Source of the DNA: an uncultured Planctomycetaceae bacterium
GTDB taxonomy: Bacteria > Planctomycetota > Planctomycetia > Planctomycetales > Planctomycetaceae
Direction of reading: 5' to 3'
Assembly: GCA_903921605.1 (NCBI GenBank)
Contig: CAIXQV010000428.1
Span: 1 to 16,511 of the forward strand
DNA: 16,511 nucleotides
Part shown: piece after piece, positions 1 to 7,042 of the stretch
Layout: each line of letters begins with the position of its first letter
Numbering within the stretch: position 1 is the stretch's first letter
The notes under the pieces: model-generated
What the model was told of the DNA's origin: nothing
Databases searched by the model: none
Seen by the model: only the letters and a program-made list of their open reading frames with translations
Made by a program: the position numbers and the translations under genes

Positions 1-1
1 C

Positions 2-331
2 GAGATTCAGGACCTGAAGGCCAGGCTCGATGCTGAAGATGTCGCGAAGAAGCTCGCCGTGACGGAAGCCCTTGGCGCCGTCGAAAAGGAACGCAATGCC
101 CTTGCTAACGAACTTGAGCAGGCGAAGCATGATCAGCAAGCAGTTTCCAAGTTGGCCGAGGCAAGGCTCGAGACCGAAGTGCAGAAGACTGCCGCCGCCA
201 AAGACGCCGAGATCCAGGATCTGAAGGCCAAGCTCCATGCGGGCGACATCGGCCAGAAGCTCGCCCTGACTGAGGCAGTCGGGGCTGTCGAGAAGGAGCG
301 CGACGAACTCAAGAGCGGCCTTAAACAAGCA
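2..331 (+). repeat. Intragenic tandem duplication in the coiled coil of the DUF2130 gene
   Basis: Two copies of a 41-codon unit begin at nt 2 and nt 209, a 69-codon offset. Both start EIQDLKA and share the core TEAxGAVEKER; 27 of 41 residues match. The copies differ at many third codon positions, so the duplication does not look recent. More copies may lie to the left of the window. Confidence 0.75.
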
Positions 332-1198
332 GAGCTTGAGAAACAGCTCTCCGAAAAACTGCTACAAGACAAGTACGAAACGCAGATCAAGGATCGCGAT
401 GACGCAATCGAGCGTCTCCGGGACATGAAGGCTCGCTTGTCGACCAAGATGATTGGAGAAACCCTCGAGCAACACTGCGAGACCGAATTCAACCGCATTC
501 GAGCGACGGCGTTTCCGAGGGCATATTTCGAGAAGGACAATGACGCGCGGACTGGCAGCAAGGGCGATTACATTTTTCGCGATTCGGATGAGGCAGGCAC
601 TGAGATCGTCTCGATTATGTTCGAAATGAAGAACGAGGGCGATCGCACGGCGACGAAAAACAAGAATGAGGACTTCCTGAAAGAGCTAGACAAGGATCGC
701 ACCGAGAAGACGTGCGAGTACGCGGTTCTGGTCTCCCTGCTCGAACCGGACAGTGAACTATACAACACCGGGATCGTCGATGTGTTCCACCGCTACCCGA
801 AGATGTACATAGTCAGACCGCAGTTCTTTCTTCCAATCATCACGCTGCTGCGGAATGCGTCGATGAACTCGCTTAAGTACAAGTCGGAGCTGGCGCTCGT
901 TAAGGCGCAGAACAACGACATCACGAACTTCGAAACCGATCTCGAGACGTTCAAGACGGCATTCGCGAAGAACTACGACCTCGCGTCCAAACGTTTCCAA
1001 ACGGCGATTGATGAGATCGACAAGTCTATCGACCACCTGCAGAAAACGAAGGAGGCCCTGCTCGGCACCGACAGGAATCTTCGTCTTGCCAACGACAAAG
1101 CGCAGGACGTTACGATAAAGAAGCTGACTCGCGCAAACCCGACGATGGCGGCCAAATTCGCAGAACTCAAGAGCCCTGACCCTGCCAACGAGGCGTGA
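2..1198 (+). CDS. DUF2130-family coiled-coil protein with nuclease-like core (5' end missing)
   Basis: The frame is open to the left edge, so the true start lies outside the window; the GTG at 59 is only the first internal start-like codon. The first ~155 visible codons are charged and heptad-like, a long coiled coil. It contains a duplicated ~41-residue unit (nt 2-124 and 209-331, 27 of 41 residues identical). The C-terminal part resembles the DUF2130 family (COG4487/PF09903). Counting from the codon at 59, there is a conserved [15 protein letters not shown] stretch (131-145), then GSKGDYIF (D170) and FEMKNE (E189, K191). A D followed ~20 residues later by E-x-K fits a PD-(D/E)xK-like nuclease core, which is inference. 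A second helical segment follows (280-335). No signal peptide is visible because the N-terminus is missing. The function of the family is not established; a DNA-related role is a guess. The gene ends TGA followed directly by TAA. Confidence 0.85.
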   Translation, partial: EIQDLKARLDAEDVAKKLAVTEALGAVEKERNALANELEQAKHDQQAVSKLAEARLETEVQKTAAAKDAEIQDLKAKLHAGDIGQKLALTEAVGAVEKERDELKSGLKQAELEKQLSEKLLQDKYETQIKDRDDAIERLRDMKARLSTKMIGETLEQHCETEFNRIRATAFPRAYFEKDNDARTGSKGDYIFRDSDEAGTEIVSIMFEMKNEGDRTATKNKNEDFLKELDKDRTEKTCEYAVLVSLLEPDSELYNTGIVDVFHRYPKMYIVRPQFFLPIITLLRNASMNSLKYKSELALVKAQNNDITNFETDLETFKTAFAKNYDLASKRFQTAIDEIDKSIDHLQKTKEALLGTDRNLRLANDKAQDVTIKKLTRANPTMAAKFAELKSPDPANEA

Positions 1199-1541
1199 TA
1201 AAGGTCACACTGAGTTATCAAACCTTGGTACGCGAGGTGCGTATTAAAGAAGAGTCGATGGTCAATCGTTTCCCAGGTGACGAATTCAGCGTCGTCAGGT
1301 CCGCTGAGCGGATGGACGAAATGGGAGCCACCGGGGCCATCCAATCCTAGTACCCAAGCGACAATGCGCTGCCGCCGATTGCCGTGGCCCCTCTTTCTGT
1401 TTTCAGCCTACTGAACTGCCAAAGATTGCAGAGCAGGTTTTGGCATTGCGTTGAATCTTGAAGCTGGCGTGATGCGATCGGCCGACCGACATCTACCGAT
1501 CCCCGCAAAGCATCTAGATGCCAACCGGACGTTTTGCAATT
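1199..1541. other. Gene-free stretch after the DUF2130 gene
   Basis: No reading frame here has a convincing start, domain or coding character. The only structure seen is a weak 7-bp hairpin (TGCCAAA 1417-1423 with TTTGGCA 1439-1445). It has no T-tract on the plus strand, so it is not called a terminator. Confidence 0.5.
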
Positions 1542-1757
1542 TCAGTCGCGTTTGGTGCTGTCTTGATCGGTTGGACTTGCACCGGCGTGCATCTTTGCGA
1601 GGTGCTCTTCCAGGGAATGCAGCGGTTCATCGATCGTCAGTTTTCGAATCTCGTGTGGAGGATTCCACGGGAACCAACGAAATCCATGATCCTCTGTCAG
1701 CCTGATTTTGTACGTTGTTCCAACCAAGCTATGATGCGGTCCTATGGCGATTTTCAC
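1542..1757 (-). CDS. Possible small hypothetical protein (71 aa)
   Basis: A minus-strand frame starts with GTG and encodes 71 residues. I do not recognise the family. Reasons to take it seriously: an in-frame stop lies just upstream, a purine-rich GAGGTGAGGGA stretch sits ~12 bases before the GTG, and codon use looks ordinary for this genome (CTG for Leu, mixed GAT/GAC, no rare-codon runs). The peptide also reads like a folded protein: an aromatic GFRWFPWNPP centre is followed by an amphipathic KLTIDEPLHSLEEHLAKMH helix. There is no signal peptide, membrane segment or metal motif. It stands alone, with no operon partner. A 145-codon plus-strand frame covers the same DNA but looks like its shadow. 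It could still be chance. Confidence 0.35.
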   Translation of the reverse strand: MKIAIGPHHSLVGTTYKIRLTEDHGFRWFPWNPPHEIRKLTIDEPLHSLEEHLAKMHAGASPTDQDSTKRD

Positions 1758-2052
1758 AATCTCAGCACTTCCCTCACCTCAACGTATTCACTACTTTTCA
1801 GAGATGAATTCTGTGCCGAACTCTGTACCATCACGGAGTTGGTGTTTTCGTTCTGCGATGAACGCCTTTTGACTCGTGAACACTTGAAACTGGGGTTGTT
1901 AGTTGCAGTCGCTGGGTGCAAGGGTAGAAGCTTAAGGTTCAAAACCGGACGCTAATGCGTTCCGGCTGATAACGCGAACCCAACTTCTTAGCTGTGACAA
2001 AGCACGCGTCCTTCATCGCTCGGCGCATCGTTTCTCCTACCGGATCACAAGA
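1758..2052. other. Leader region upstream of the sulfatase
   Basis: I see no gene here. The stretch contains one strong hairpin repeat (1945-1965, listed separately) about 90 bases before the sulfatase start, and must hold the sulfatase promoter. I could not pick a convincing -35/-10 pair by eye. Confidence 0.45.
1945..1965. repeat. Short palindromic hairpin repeat
   Basis: CCGGACGC, a TAAT loop, then GCG-T-TCCGG can fold into an 8-bp stem with one bulged T. There is no T-tract on either side, so it is not a classical terminator. From memory, very similar 'CGGACGCTAATGCG' hairpins recur between genes in planctomycete genomes; I cannot confirm that here, as only one copy lies in this window. 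Confidence 0.55.
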
Positions 2053-3450
2053 ATGCTGAAGACACTCTCAATCTTGTTCTCAACATTCGTGATGACGGTC
2101 GAATGCCTGTCTGCACACGCGGCCGAGAAGCCCAACATGATCGTTATCTACGCCGATGATCTGGGCTACGGCGACCTGGGGTGCTATGGACATCCCACAA
2201 TACGCACGCCGAATCTGGATCGAATGGCTGCTGAAGGCATGCGGTTCACCGAGTTCTATTCCACGGCCGAAGTGTGCACTCCCAGTCGCGCGGCCTTGAT
2301 GACGGGGAGATATCCGGTACGCAACGGGATGTGTCACGACAAGTTTCGAGTCCTCCGGAATAATTCCAAAGGCGGGCTTCCGAAGGACGAAGTGACTCTG
2401 CCGGAACTGCTGAAGACTCAGGGTTATGCGACCGGCATGGTCGGGAAGTGGCATCTGGGACATCTACAGGAGCATTTGCCACCGCATCATGGTTTCGACA
2501 GCTATTTCGGAATGCCGTTTTCGAACGACATGATGCCAGCACCGGATGCTCCCAAGGGAAGAGAACGATTCTTCGCGGAGAATAATGACTACTGGAAGAC
2601 TCCGTTGATCCGTGGCACCGAGATCCTTGAAGAACATCCGGATCAGCGACAACTGACCAAACGGTACTCCGAAGAAGCCGTTCAGTTCATTAAAGAAAAG
2701 AAGAATGCTCCGTTCTTTCTTTACGTCGCTCATTCGTTTCCGCATGTGCCTCTGTTTGCATCCGAAAACTTTCGCGGGAAAAGTCCGGCCGGGATCTATG
2801 GTGACGTCGTCGAAGAACTTGACTGGAGCGTCGGACAGATTCTCGACACGCTACGAGCCGAGGGGCTGGATGAGCAGACTCTGGTTGTCTTCAGCAGTGA
2901 CAATGGCCCATGGTTAATCTTCGATGATCACGGCGGCAGTGCGGGGTTGCTGAAAGAAGGCAAAGGTTCTACCTGGGAAGGCGGCATGCGCGTGCCCGGG
3001 ATTTTCTGGTGGCCAACAAAGATTCCATCGGGCAGCATCCAACGCGAAATGGCCAACACAATGGATGTCTTCGCCACCTGTGCTTTACTGGCCGGAGCAA
3101 CTCTGCCGGAGAAAAAGATCGATGGCATTGATGTTTCACCGCTGCTGTTGGGAACAGGCAGCGTCGATCGACCGCCATTTATGTACTACCGCGGAGCAAC
3201 GCTTTTTGCCTGTCGATTGGGACCGTGGAAAGCACACTTTTTGACTCAACCGGCCTATGGAACCCCCAAAGCCGAGCCGCATGATCCGCCGCAATTGTAT
3301 CAGGTGCAAATTGATCCCGGTGAACGCTGGGATCGAGCGGCCATGAATCCGGAAATCATCGCTCAGATTAAGTCAGCGGTGGAACAGCATCGTGCGGAAT
3401 TGCAGATGGCTCCGACACAGCTTGAAGAAACAGTCGCGACGGCTCCGTAA
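2053..3450 (+). CDS. Secreted S1-family sulfatase (arylsulfatase type)
   Basis: This is a formylglycine-dependent sulfatase that hydrolyses sulfate esters, probably of a sulfated polysaccharide or sugar. The 465-residue length is normal. Residues 1-24 form a signal peptide (hydrophobic core, cleavage near AHA-AEK), so it acts outside the cytoplasm. Family residues are all visible: metal-binding ADD (34-36), the CTPSR signature (75-79) whose Cys75 would become formylglycine, GKWHLG (131-136; K132, H134), AHSFPH (226-231; H227), SSDNGP (281-286; D283, N284) and the lysine of KGSTWEGG (K304). The C-terminal region ending near LYQVQIDPGERWD is the usual small subdomain. It needs a formylglycine-generating enzyme, not encoded here. 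The ATG has only a weak upstream purine stretch. The amidohydrolase follows on the same strand after an inverted-repeat element. The exact substrate cannot be read from the sequence. Confidence 0.95.
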   Translation: MLKTLSILFSTFVMTVECLSAHAAEKPNMIVIYADDLGYGDLGCYGHPTIRTPNLDRMAAEGMRFTEFYSTAEVCTPSRAALMTGRYPVRNGMCHDKFRVLRNNSKGGLPKDEVTLPELLKTQGYATGMVGKWHLGHLQEHLPPHHGFDSYFGMPFSNDMMPAPDAPKGRERFFAENNDYWKTPLIRGTEILEEHPDQRQLTKRYSEEAVQFIKEKKNAPFFLYVAHSFPHVPLFASENFRGKSPAGIYGDVVEELDWSVGQILDTLRAEGLDEQTLVVFSSDNGPWLIFDDHGGSAGLLKEGKGSTWEGGMRVPGIFWWPTKIPSGSIQREMANTMDVFATCALLAGATLPEKKIDGIDVSPLLLGTGSVDRPPFMYYRGATLFACRLGPWKAHFLTQPAYGTPKAEPHDPPQLYQVQIDPGERWDRAAMNPEIIAQIKSAVEQHRAELQMAPTQLEETVATAP

Positions 3451-3461
3451 TGGTGTTCCAC

Positions 3462-3532
3462 TCGTAGCGTTGGCTTCAGCCAACGATCTCTTGCCAACTG
3501 AATGAAAGCGCTAACTAAAGTCGGCACTACGA
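3462..3532. repeat. 71-bp intergenic element with imperfect terminal inverted repeats
   Basis: The ends are TCGTAG (3462-3467) and CTACGA (3527-3532). The terminal inverted similarity extends over about 18 bases, with 13 of 18 matching. Inside the left end is a perfect 8-bp hairpin, CGTTGGCT-TC-AGCCAACG (3468-3485). It sits 11 bases after the sulfatase stop, in the 126-bp gap before the amidohydrolase. No T-tract follows, so it is not a classical terminator, though the hairpin could pause transcription or protect the sulfatase mRNA 3' end. Confidence 0.6.
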
Positions 3533-3576
3533 ACGAAATCCACAGTCAGCTTGCCGTTTAACAAGTGAGATTGATC

Positions 3577-4569
3577 ATGCCAGATTGGATTGCCACGGAT
3601 CAGGATCGAGAGCTCTTTGATCGTGAACTGAACAGCTACGTCCCCGAAAAGATCTTCGACGCGCATGCCCATTGGTATCGCGCCGATCATTTTCCTGCGG
3701 ACTCTGTGCCGGGCCTTGTGAAGTCCGGGCCGCCAGTCGCGGGCAGTGATGAATTTGATCGCCAGATGGAGATGATTACTCCCGGACGCAAAACCGAGGG
3801 CCTGTTCTTTCCATTCCCACATCCGAATGTCGATGTCGACGGCGAAAACACGTTTCTCTTTGAGGAACTAAAGAAGCGTCCGAAGTCTCGCGGTCAGATG
3901 CTGATCACGATGCAGCAGGATCCGGAGTTTATTCGCGAGACCGTGCGTCGCTGCAGATTCGTCGGCCTGAAGTGTTATCACGTCTATTCTTCGCGGCGTC
4001 CTACGTTTGATTCGTTTATCGAAGAATACCTGCCGGAGGAGCAGGTTCGGATTGCTCACGAAGAAGGATTATCGATCACCCTGCACATGGTCCGCGCGCG
4101 GGCATTGTCGGATCCAGCCAATCAGCAGACGATCCGCCGTTATTGTGAACAGTATCCCAACATGCGACTGATTCTCGCGCATGCCGCGCGTGGCTTTAAC
4201 GCCCATCATACGATTATGGGAATTGAGTCACTGCGAGGCCTTGCCAACGTCTGGTTTGACACCAGCGCGGTCACGGACTCGGGAGCCATCGAAGCGATTA
4301 TCAACGTCATGGGGCACAAGCGAGTGCTCTATGGATCAGACTTCCCGGTGTCACATTTGCGTGGTCGCTGTATCGCGTTAGGCGACAACTTCTTCTGGAT
4401 CTCTGCCGATAACGCTAACCTTGATGTTCCGTATGGAAAAATTGATATGGCTCTCGTTGGGCATGAGTCATTAAGAACACTGAAAGTCGCCACCATGGCA
4501 ACGCGAATGACGGACACACAGGTGGAAGACATCTTCCACAACAACGGGATGGAGTTGTTCGGCCTCTAA
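3577..4569 (+). CDS. Metal-dependent amidohydrolase (amidohydrolase_2/COG2159-like TIM barrel)
   Basis: This cytoplasmic hydrolase has 330 residues. The superfamily ligands are visible in order: DAHAHW (H30, H32) at the end of strand 1, a conserved lysine in GLKCYHVY (K132), H170 in ITLHM, H202 in ILAHAARG, and D255 in LYGSDFP. This is the amidohydrolase-2 layout, whose members include lactonases, decarboxylases and C-C or C-N hydrolases acting on carboxylated rings or sugar lactones. I chose the ATG at 3577, preceded by AAGTGAG about 7 bases upstream; an in-frame GTG at 3565 would add four residues. There is no signal peptide. It follows the sulfatase on the same strand with a repeat between. 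A sugar-lactonase role is attractive because a fucose-dehydrogenase-like SDR lies nearby, but the sequence differs from the classic fuconolactonase N-terminus as I remember it, so the substrate is open. Confidence 0.88.
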   Translation: MPDWIATDQDRELFDRELNSYVPEKIFDAHAHWYRADHFPADSVPGLVKSGPPVAGSDEFDRQMEMITPGRKTEGLFFPFPHPNVDVDGENTFLFEELKKRPKSRGQMLITMQQDPEFIRETVRRCRFVGLKCYHVYSSRRPTFDSFIEEYLPEEQVRIAHEEGLSITLHMVRARALSDPANQQTIRRYCEQYPNMRLILAHAARGFNAHHTIMGIESLRGLANVWFDTSAVTDSGAIEAIINVMGHKRVLYGSDFPVSHLRGRCIALGDNFFWISADNANLDVPYGKIDMALVGHESLRTLKVATMATRMTDTQVEDIFHNNGMELFGL

Positions 4570-4608
4570 ATCCGCATCAAACCGCATACCAGCGGAGAGG
4601 TGTTAATC

Positions 4609-4662
4609 AACGGCAAGCGGTAGGCGTCGTAGCGATTTCGCCTCCGCCTGCGGCTCGCCGTT
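4609..4662. repeat. Large imperfect hairpin between convergent genes
   Basis: The 18-base arms 4609-4626 and 4645-4662 are inverted repeats matching at 15 of 18 positions. The spacer (4627-4644) holds a nested GCGA-TT-TCGC. It lies in the 127-bp gap between the stop of the plus-strand amidohydrolase and the stop of the minus-strand DUF3592 gene, where a bidirectional terminator would be expected, but neither side has a clear T-tract. From memory, 'TTTAACGGCGAGCCG' palindromes recur in planctomycete genomes. Confidence 0.6.
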
Positions 4663-4696
4663 AAACGAGAGGCCTCAACATCTGATTAAAGTGTCT

Positions 4697-5854
4697 TCAA
4701 TCTTCCTTCGCGAACTGCACATTCATCGGCACCGTCAGTTGTTGTGCGATTGTCGCGAGCTTCGAGCGAACAGCACGGATCGCACTGGATGCACATTCGG
4801 TTTCCAGAATGATGTAAGACTTTCCGTTCACGACCATGTTGATTCGAGCCGCATGCTTCTGCGGCGGTTGACTGGCACTTCCGGAACTCGGCTTTTGTGG
4901 CTTCGGCACGGACACATTCAGTTCCTGAACGTCGGTAAAGAAGACATCGCGAACGCTCGAACCAACAGCCAGATGTATTGACTGAATCGACCAGTCGATC
5001 CGTGTTTCTCTGCGACGATTATCCAGCCACAGCCATGCAGCACCCACCACAGCGCAGAGGGCGGAAGCTCCCAGATAACACTGTCCGATAAAGACCGGGC
5101 CTCGCCCCGAAAAGAACACCAGCGCTGGCACCAGACCAAAGAGCAGCCCAACAACAAGCCCTGCAATGATGGCTCCACCGATTAGAGACAGAAAGCTGAT
5201 GGAGTCTCGCTGCAAGTGAACCAGTGTCCCAGGTTCCCATGACAGGATTCTTTCGCGAAACTCAAGCCCCTGCAGGAGGCGTTGTGCTCGAGTCTCCGGA
5301 TGAAGCCCGGTCGCTACTGGCTTTGTCGACCAGATCCCCTTCAGCACCAGCGGCGGAAACAGCCCGAAGACAGCGGATAGAATCAGCAGGAATCCCACCC
5401 CGCCCCAGGCGCCAGGCTCCAGAACACATTGTTCTGGCTTTGTCGGGTTGTAGGAAACCTTAACCTCGGTTCCGACTGGAAACTTCTGCGATGTGGCTTC
5501 GGCCCAGGCCTTGCTTCCGAACTGGTCGCTGATGACAGTGATTCTCGAACCGTTGACTATTTGCCCGTTGACCTCGAACTCATATTCAATTCCTGCCGAG
5601 TATGAGCGAGTTTCGCGGTTGCGGCGATCGCGATCAGTCGAGCGATCGCGATGAACCGAAACATCAACTCCGGACCGAACGATGCGCCCCGCAACCGTTG
5701 GCCATTGAAGTGACTGCTGAGCTTCCTGGATGCCACGATAGGCCATCACTCCAGCCGTACAGCCACCCAAAAAGAACAACAGGCACACGATCGAGATGAG
5801 GAGCCTCGGCCCTTTCGAGGTTTTGTCTTGTGCGGGGGCGTCTGGAGCGTTCAT
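4697..5854 (-). CDS. DUF3592-domain membrane protein
   Basis: The 385-residue protein has four hydrophobic segments (about 17-37, 151-171, 222-248 and 254-276). The region between segments 1 and 2 matches the DUF3592 pattern: a W-P-x-x-x-G-x-I start (51-58), an IEYEFEVNGQIVNGSRI beta stretch (89-105), a GTEVKVSYNPTKPEQCVLEPG stretch (128-148), and then a membrane helix. The domain probably lies outside the cytoplasmic membrane. An unusual run rich in Arg and Asp (68-83) interrupts it. The C-terminal ~100 residues after the last helix look like a soluble PH-like or beta domain with a Pro/Ser linker (317-333). The function of the family is unknown. It is monocistronic here, facing the amidohydrolase at its 3' end and divergent from the SDR. 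The ATG is preceded by GGATGGA. Confidence 0.85.
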   Translation of the reverse strand: MNAPDAPAQDKTSKGPRLLISIVCLLFFLGGCTAGVMAYRGIQEAQQSLQWPTVAGRIVRSGVDVSVHRDRSTDRDRRNRETRSYSAGIEYEFEVNGQIVNGSRITVISDQFGSKAWAEATSQKFPVGTEVKVSYNPTKPEQCVLEPGAWGGVGFLLILSAVFGLFPPLVLKGIWSTKPVATGLHPETRAQRLLQGLEFRERILSWEPGTLVHLQRDSISFLSLIGGAIIAGLVVGLLFGLVPALVFFSGRGPVFIGQCYLGASALCAVVGAAWLWLDNRRRETRIDWSIQSIHLAVGSSVRDVFFTDVQELNVSVPKPQKPSSGSASQPPQKHAARINMVVNGKSYIILETECASSAIRAVRSKLATIAQQLTVPMNVQFAKED

Positions 5855-6102
5855 AGAATTCCATCCTGAATCTGTATGCGTTATGCATTTTGCGGCATGT
5901 GCTACTGCTGAGTCGCCCGGGGAATCATGGGAGAAACGAAAAATTGCATCAACTGCGAAAAGCAGTGCGATCCCGAAAATCTCGGTACCACTTCTTAAGA
6001 AATCACGCCAGAATCCGCCACCACACGAGGACGACTCTCGACTTTAGTTGTATCGCGAAGTTGTTACTGACCCCTCAATCGAAGACCGATGGACAAAGAC
6101 CT

Positions 6103-6921
6103 ATGAAACTTGGACTGGACGGCAAAGTAGCACTCGTGACTGGCGGATCCAAAGGCATTGGGCTGGGAATTGCCCGTTGCCTGATCGCGGAGGGAGCTCG
6201 AGTTGCCAATGTGAATCGCAGTGAAGCGGAGGGGCGTGCACTGCAAAGTGAGTATGCCGCACAGGGCCTTGAATGCTTCTTCATTCAAGGTGATCTGGCC
6301 GATGTCAATGCCTGTAAGAATGCCGTGGAGCAGACTCTGCAGCGTTTCGGCCGCATCGATATTCTGATCAACAACGCTGGTGTCAATGACGGAGTCGGCC
6401 TTGACGCGGGAGTCGACGCTTTCGTCGATTCGCTGCGACGAAATCTGATTCATGTCTATGCCATGGCCCACTACTCACTGGAGGCTCTGAAAAAATCGCG
6501 CGGCGTCATCATCAACATTGGATCCAAGGTTTGCGAAACCGGTCAGGGAGGAACGTCGGGCTATGCGGCGTCTAAGGGCGGCATCAATGGGTTGACCCGC
6601 GAATGGGCGGTTGACCTCGCCCCGCATGGTATTCGAGTCAACGCGGTGCTGCCCGCTGAAACGTGGACTCCTCTGTACGAAAAATGCCTGGCGGCCATGC
6701 CGGATCCGGCTGGGGCCAAAGCTGAAATGGAGCGTTTAATTCCGTTTGAGAGACGATTCACCACGATCGAAGAGCTGGCCAACATGGCCGTGTTTCTGGC
6801 ATCGCCGTGCTCCAGCCATACGACCGGGCAAATCATCTTCGTCGACGGCGGCTACACACATCTCGACCGCAAATGCACTGCACAGAGCGATATTGCGTCC
6901 TTCGGAGCTGCGGCCACGTAA
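6103..6921 (+). CDS. Short-chain dehydrogenase/reductase, L-fucose dehydrogenase-like
   Basis: This cytoplasmic NAD(P)-dependent oxidoreductase has 272 residues. Classical SDR motifs are present: TGGSKGIG (13-20) for the cofactor, D65 in GDLAD, NNAG (90-93), N114, S141 and YAASK (Y154, K158). The stretch PAETWTPLYEKCL, and the C-terminus SSHTTGQIIFVDGGYTHLDR, resemble from memory bacterial L-fucose dehydrogenases and their relatives. I infer oxidation of L-fucose or a similar sugar to its lactone, but substrate assignment within SDRs is weak. The frame is open upstream to 5890, but the ATG at 6103 begins the domain (MKLGLDGKVALVTGG); the upstream codons look non-coding. No good Shine-Dalgarno site is present. 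A five-codon frame, ATG GAC AAA GAC CTA TGA (6089-6106), ends overlapping the start codon. About 20 residues after the usual SDR end are extra. Confidence 0.9.
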   Translation: MKLGLDGKVALVTGGSKGIGLGIARCLIAEGARVANVNRSEAEGRALQSEYAAQGLECFFIQGDLADVNACKNAVEQTLQRFGRIDILINNAGVNDGVGLDAGVDAFVDSLRRNLIHVYAMAHYSLEALKKSRGVIINIGSKVCETGQGGTSGYAASKGGINGLTREWAVDLAPHGIRVNAVLPAETWTPLYEKCLAAMPDPAGAKAEMERLIPFERRFTTIEELANMAVFLASPCSSHTTGQIIFVDGGYTHLDRKCTAQSDIASFGAAAT

Positions 6922-7042
6922 AAGAGAGTCAGTCCGCGTGCGGGTTCCGGCGACTGGTTTCTGACGCGATTTGTTCCTGCTACACTCCCGCACGTAGATA
7001 TTGCTGCGCGAGATTTCATTCATCAAAGGTGATCCGTTTTAC

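Noticed and set aside
973..1344. 123-codon minus-strand frame partly outside the DUF2130 gene (peptide starting MDGPGGSHFVHP)
   Set aside because: Its first ~45 residues look protein-like and could be a gene remnant, but the rest is antisense to the DUF2130 coding region and I recognise no family.
1518..1955. 145-codon plus-strand frame in the gap before the sulfatase
   Set aside because: No domain, signal or ribosome site; the cysteine- and serine-rich composition is unlike its neighbours, and it overlaps the better minus-strand candidate.
5890..6102. 71-codon N-terminal extension of the SDR
   Set aside because: It is basic and unstructured, with no similarity to SDRs; the SDR domain starts exactly at the ATG at 6103.
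6922..6970. Weak hairpin after the SDR stop (GTCAG ... CTGAC)
   Set aside because: The stem is only about 5 bp, has many interruptions and no T-tract; not called a terminator.
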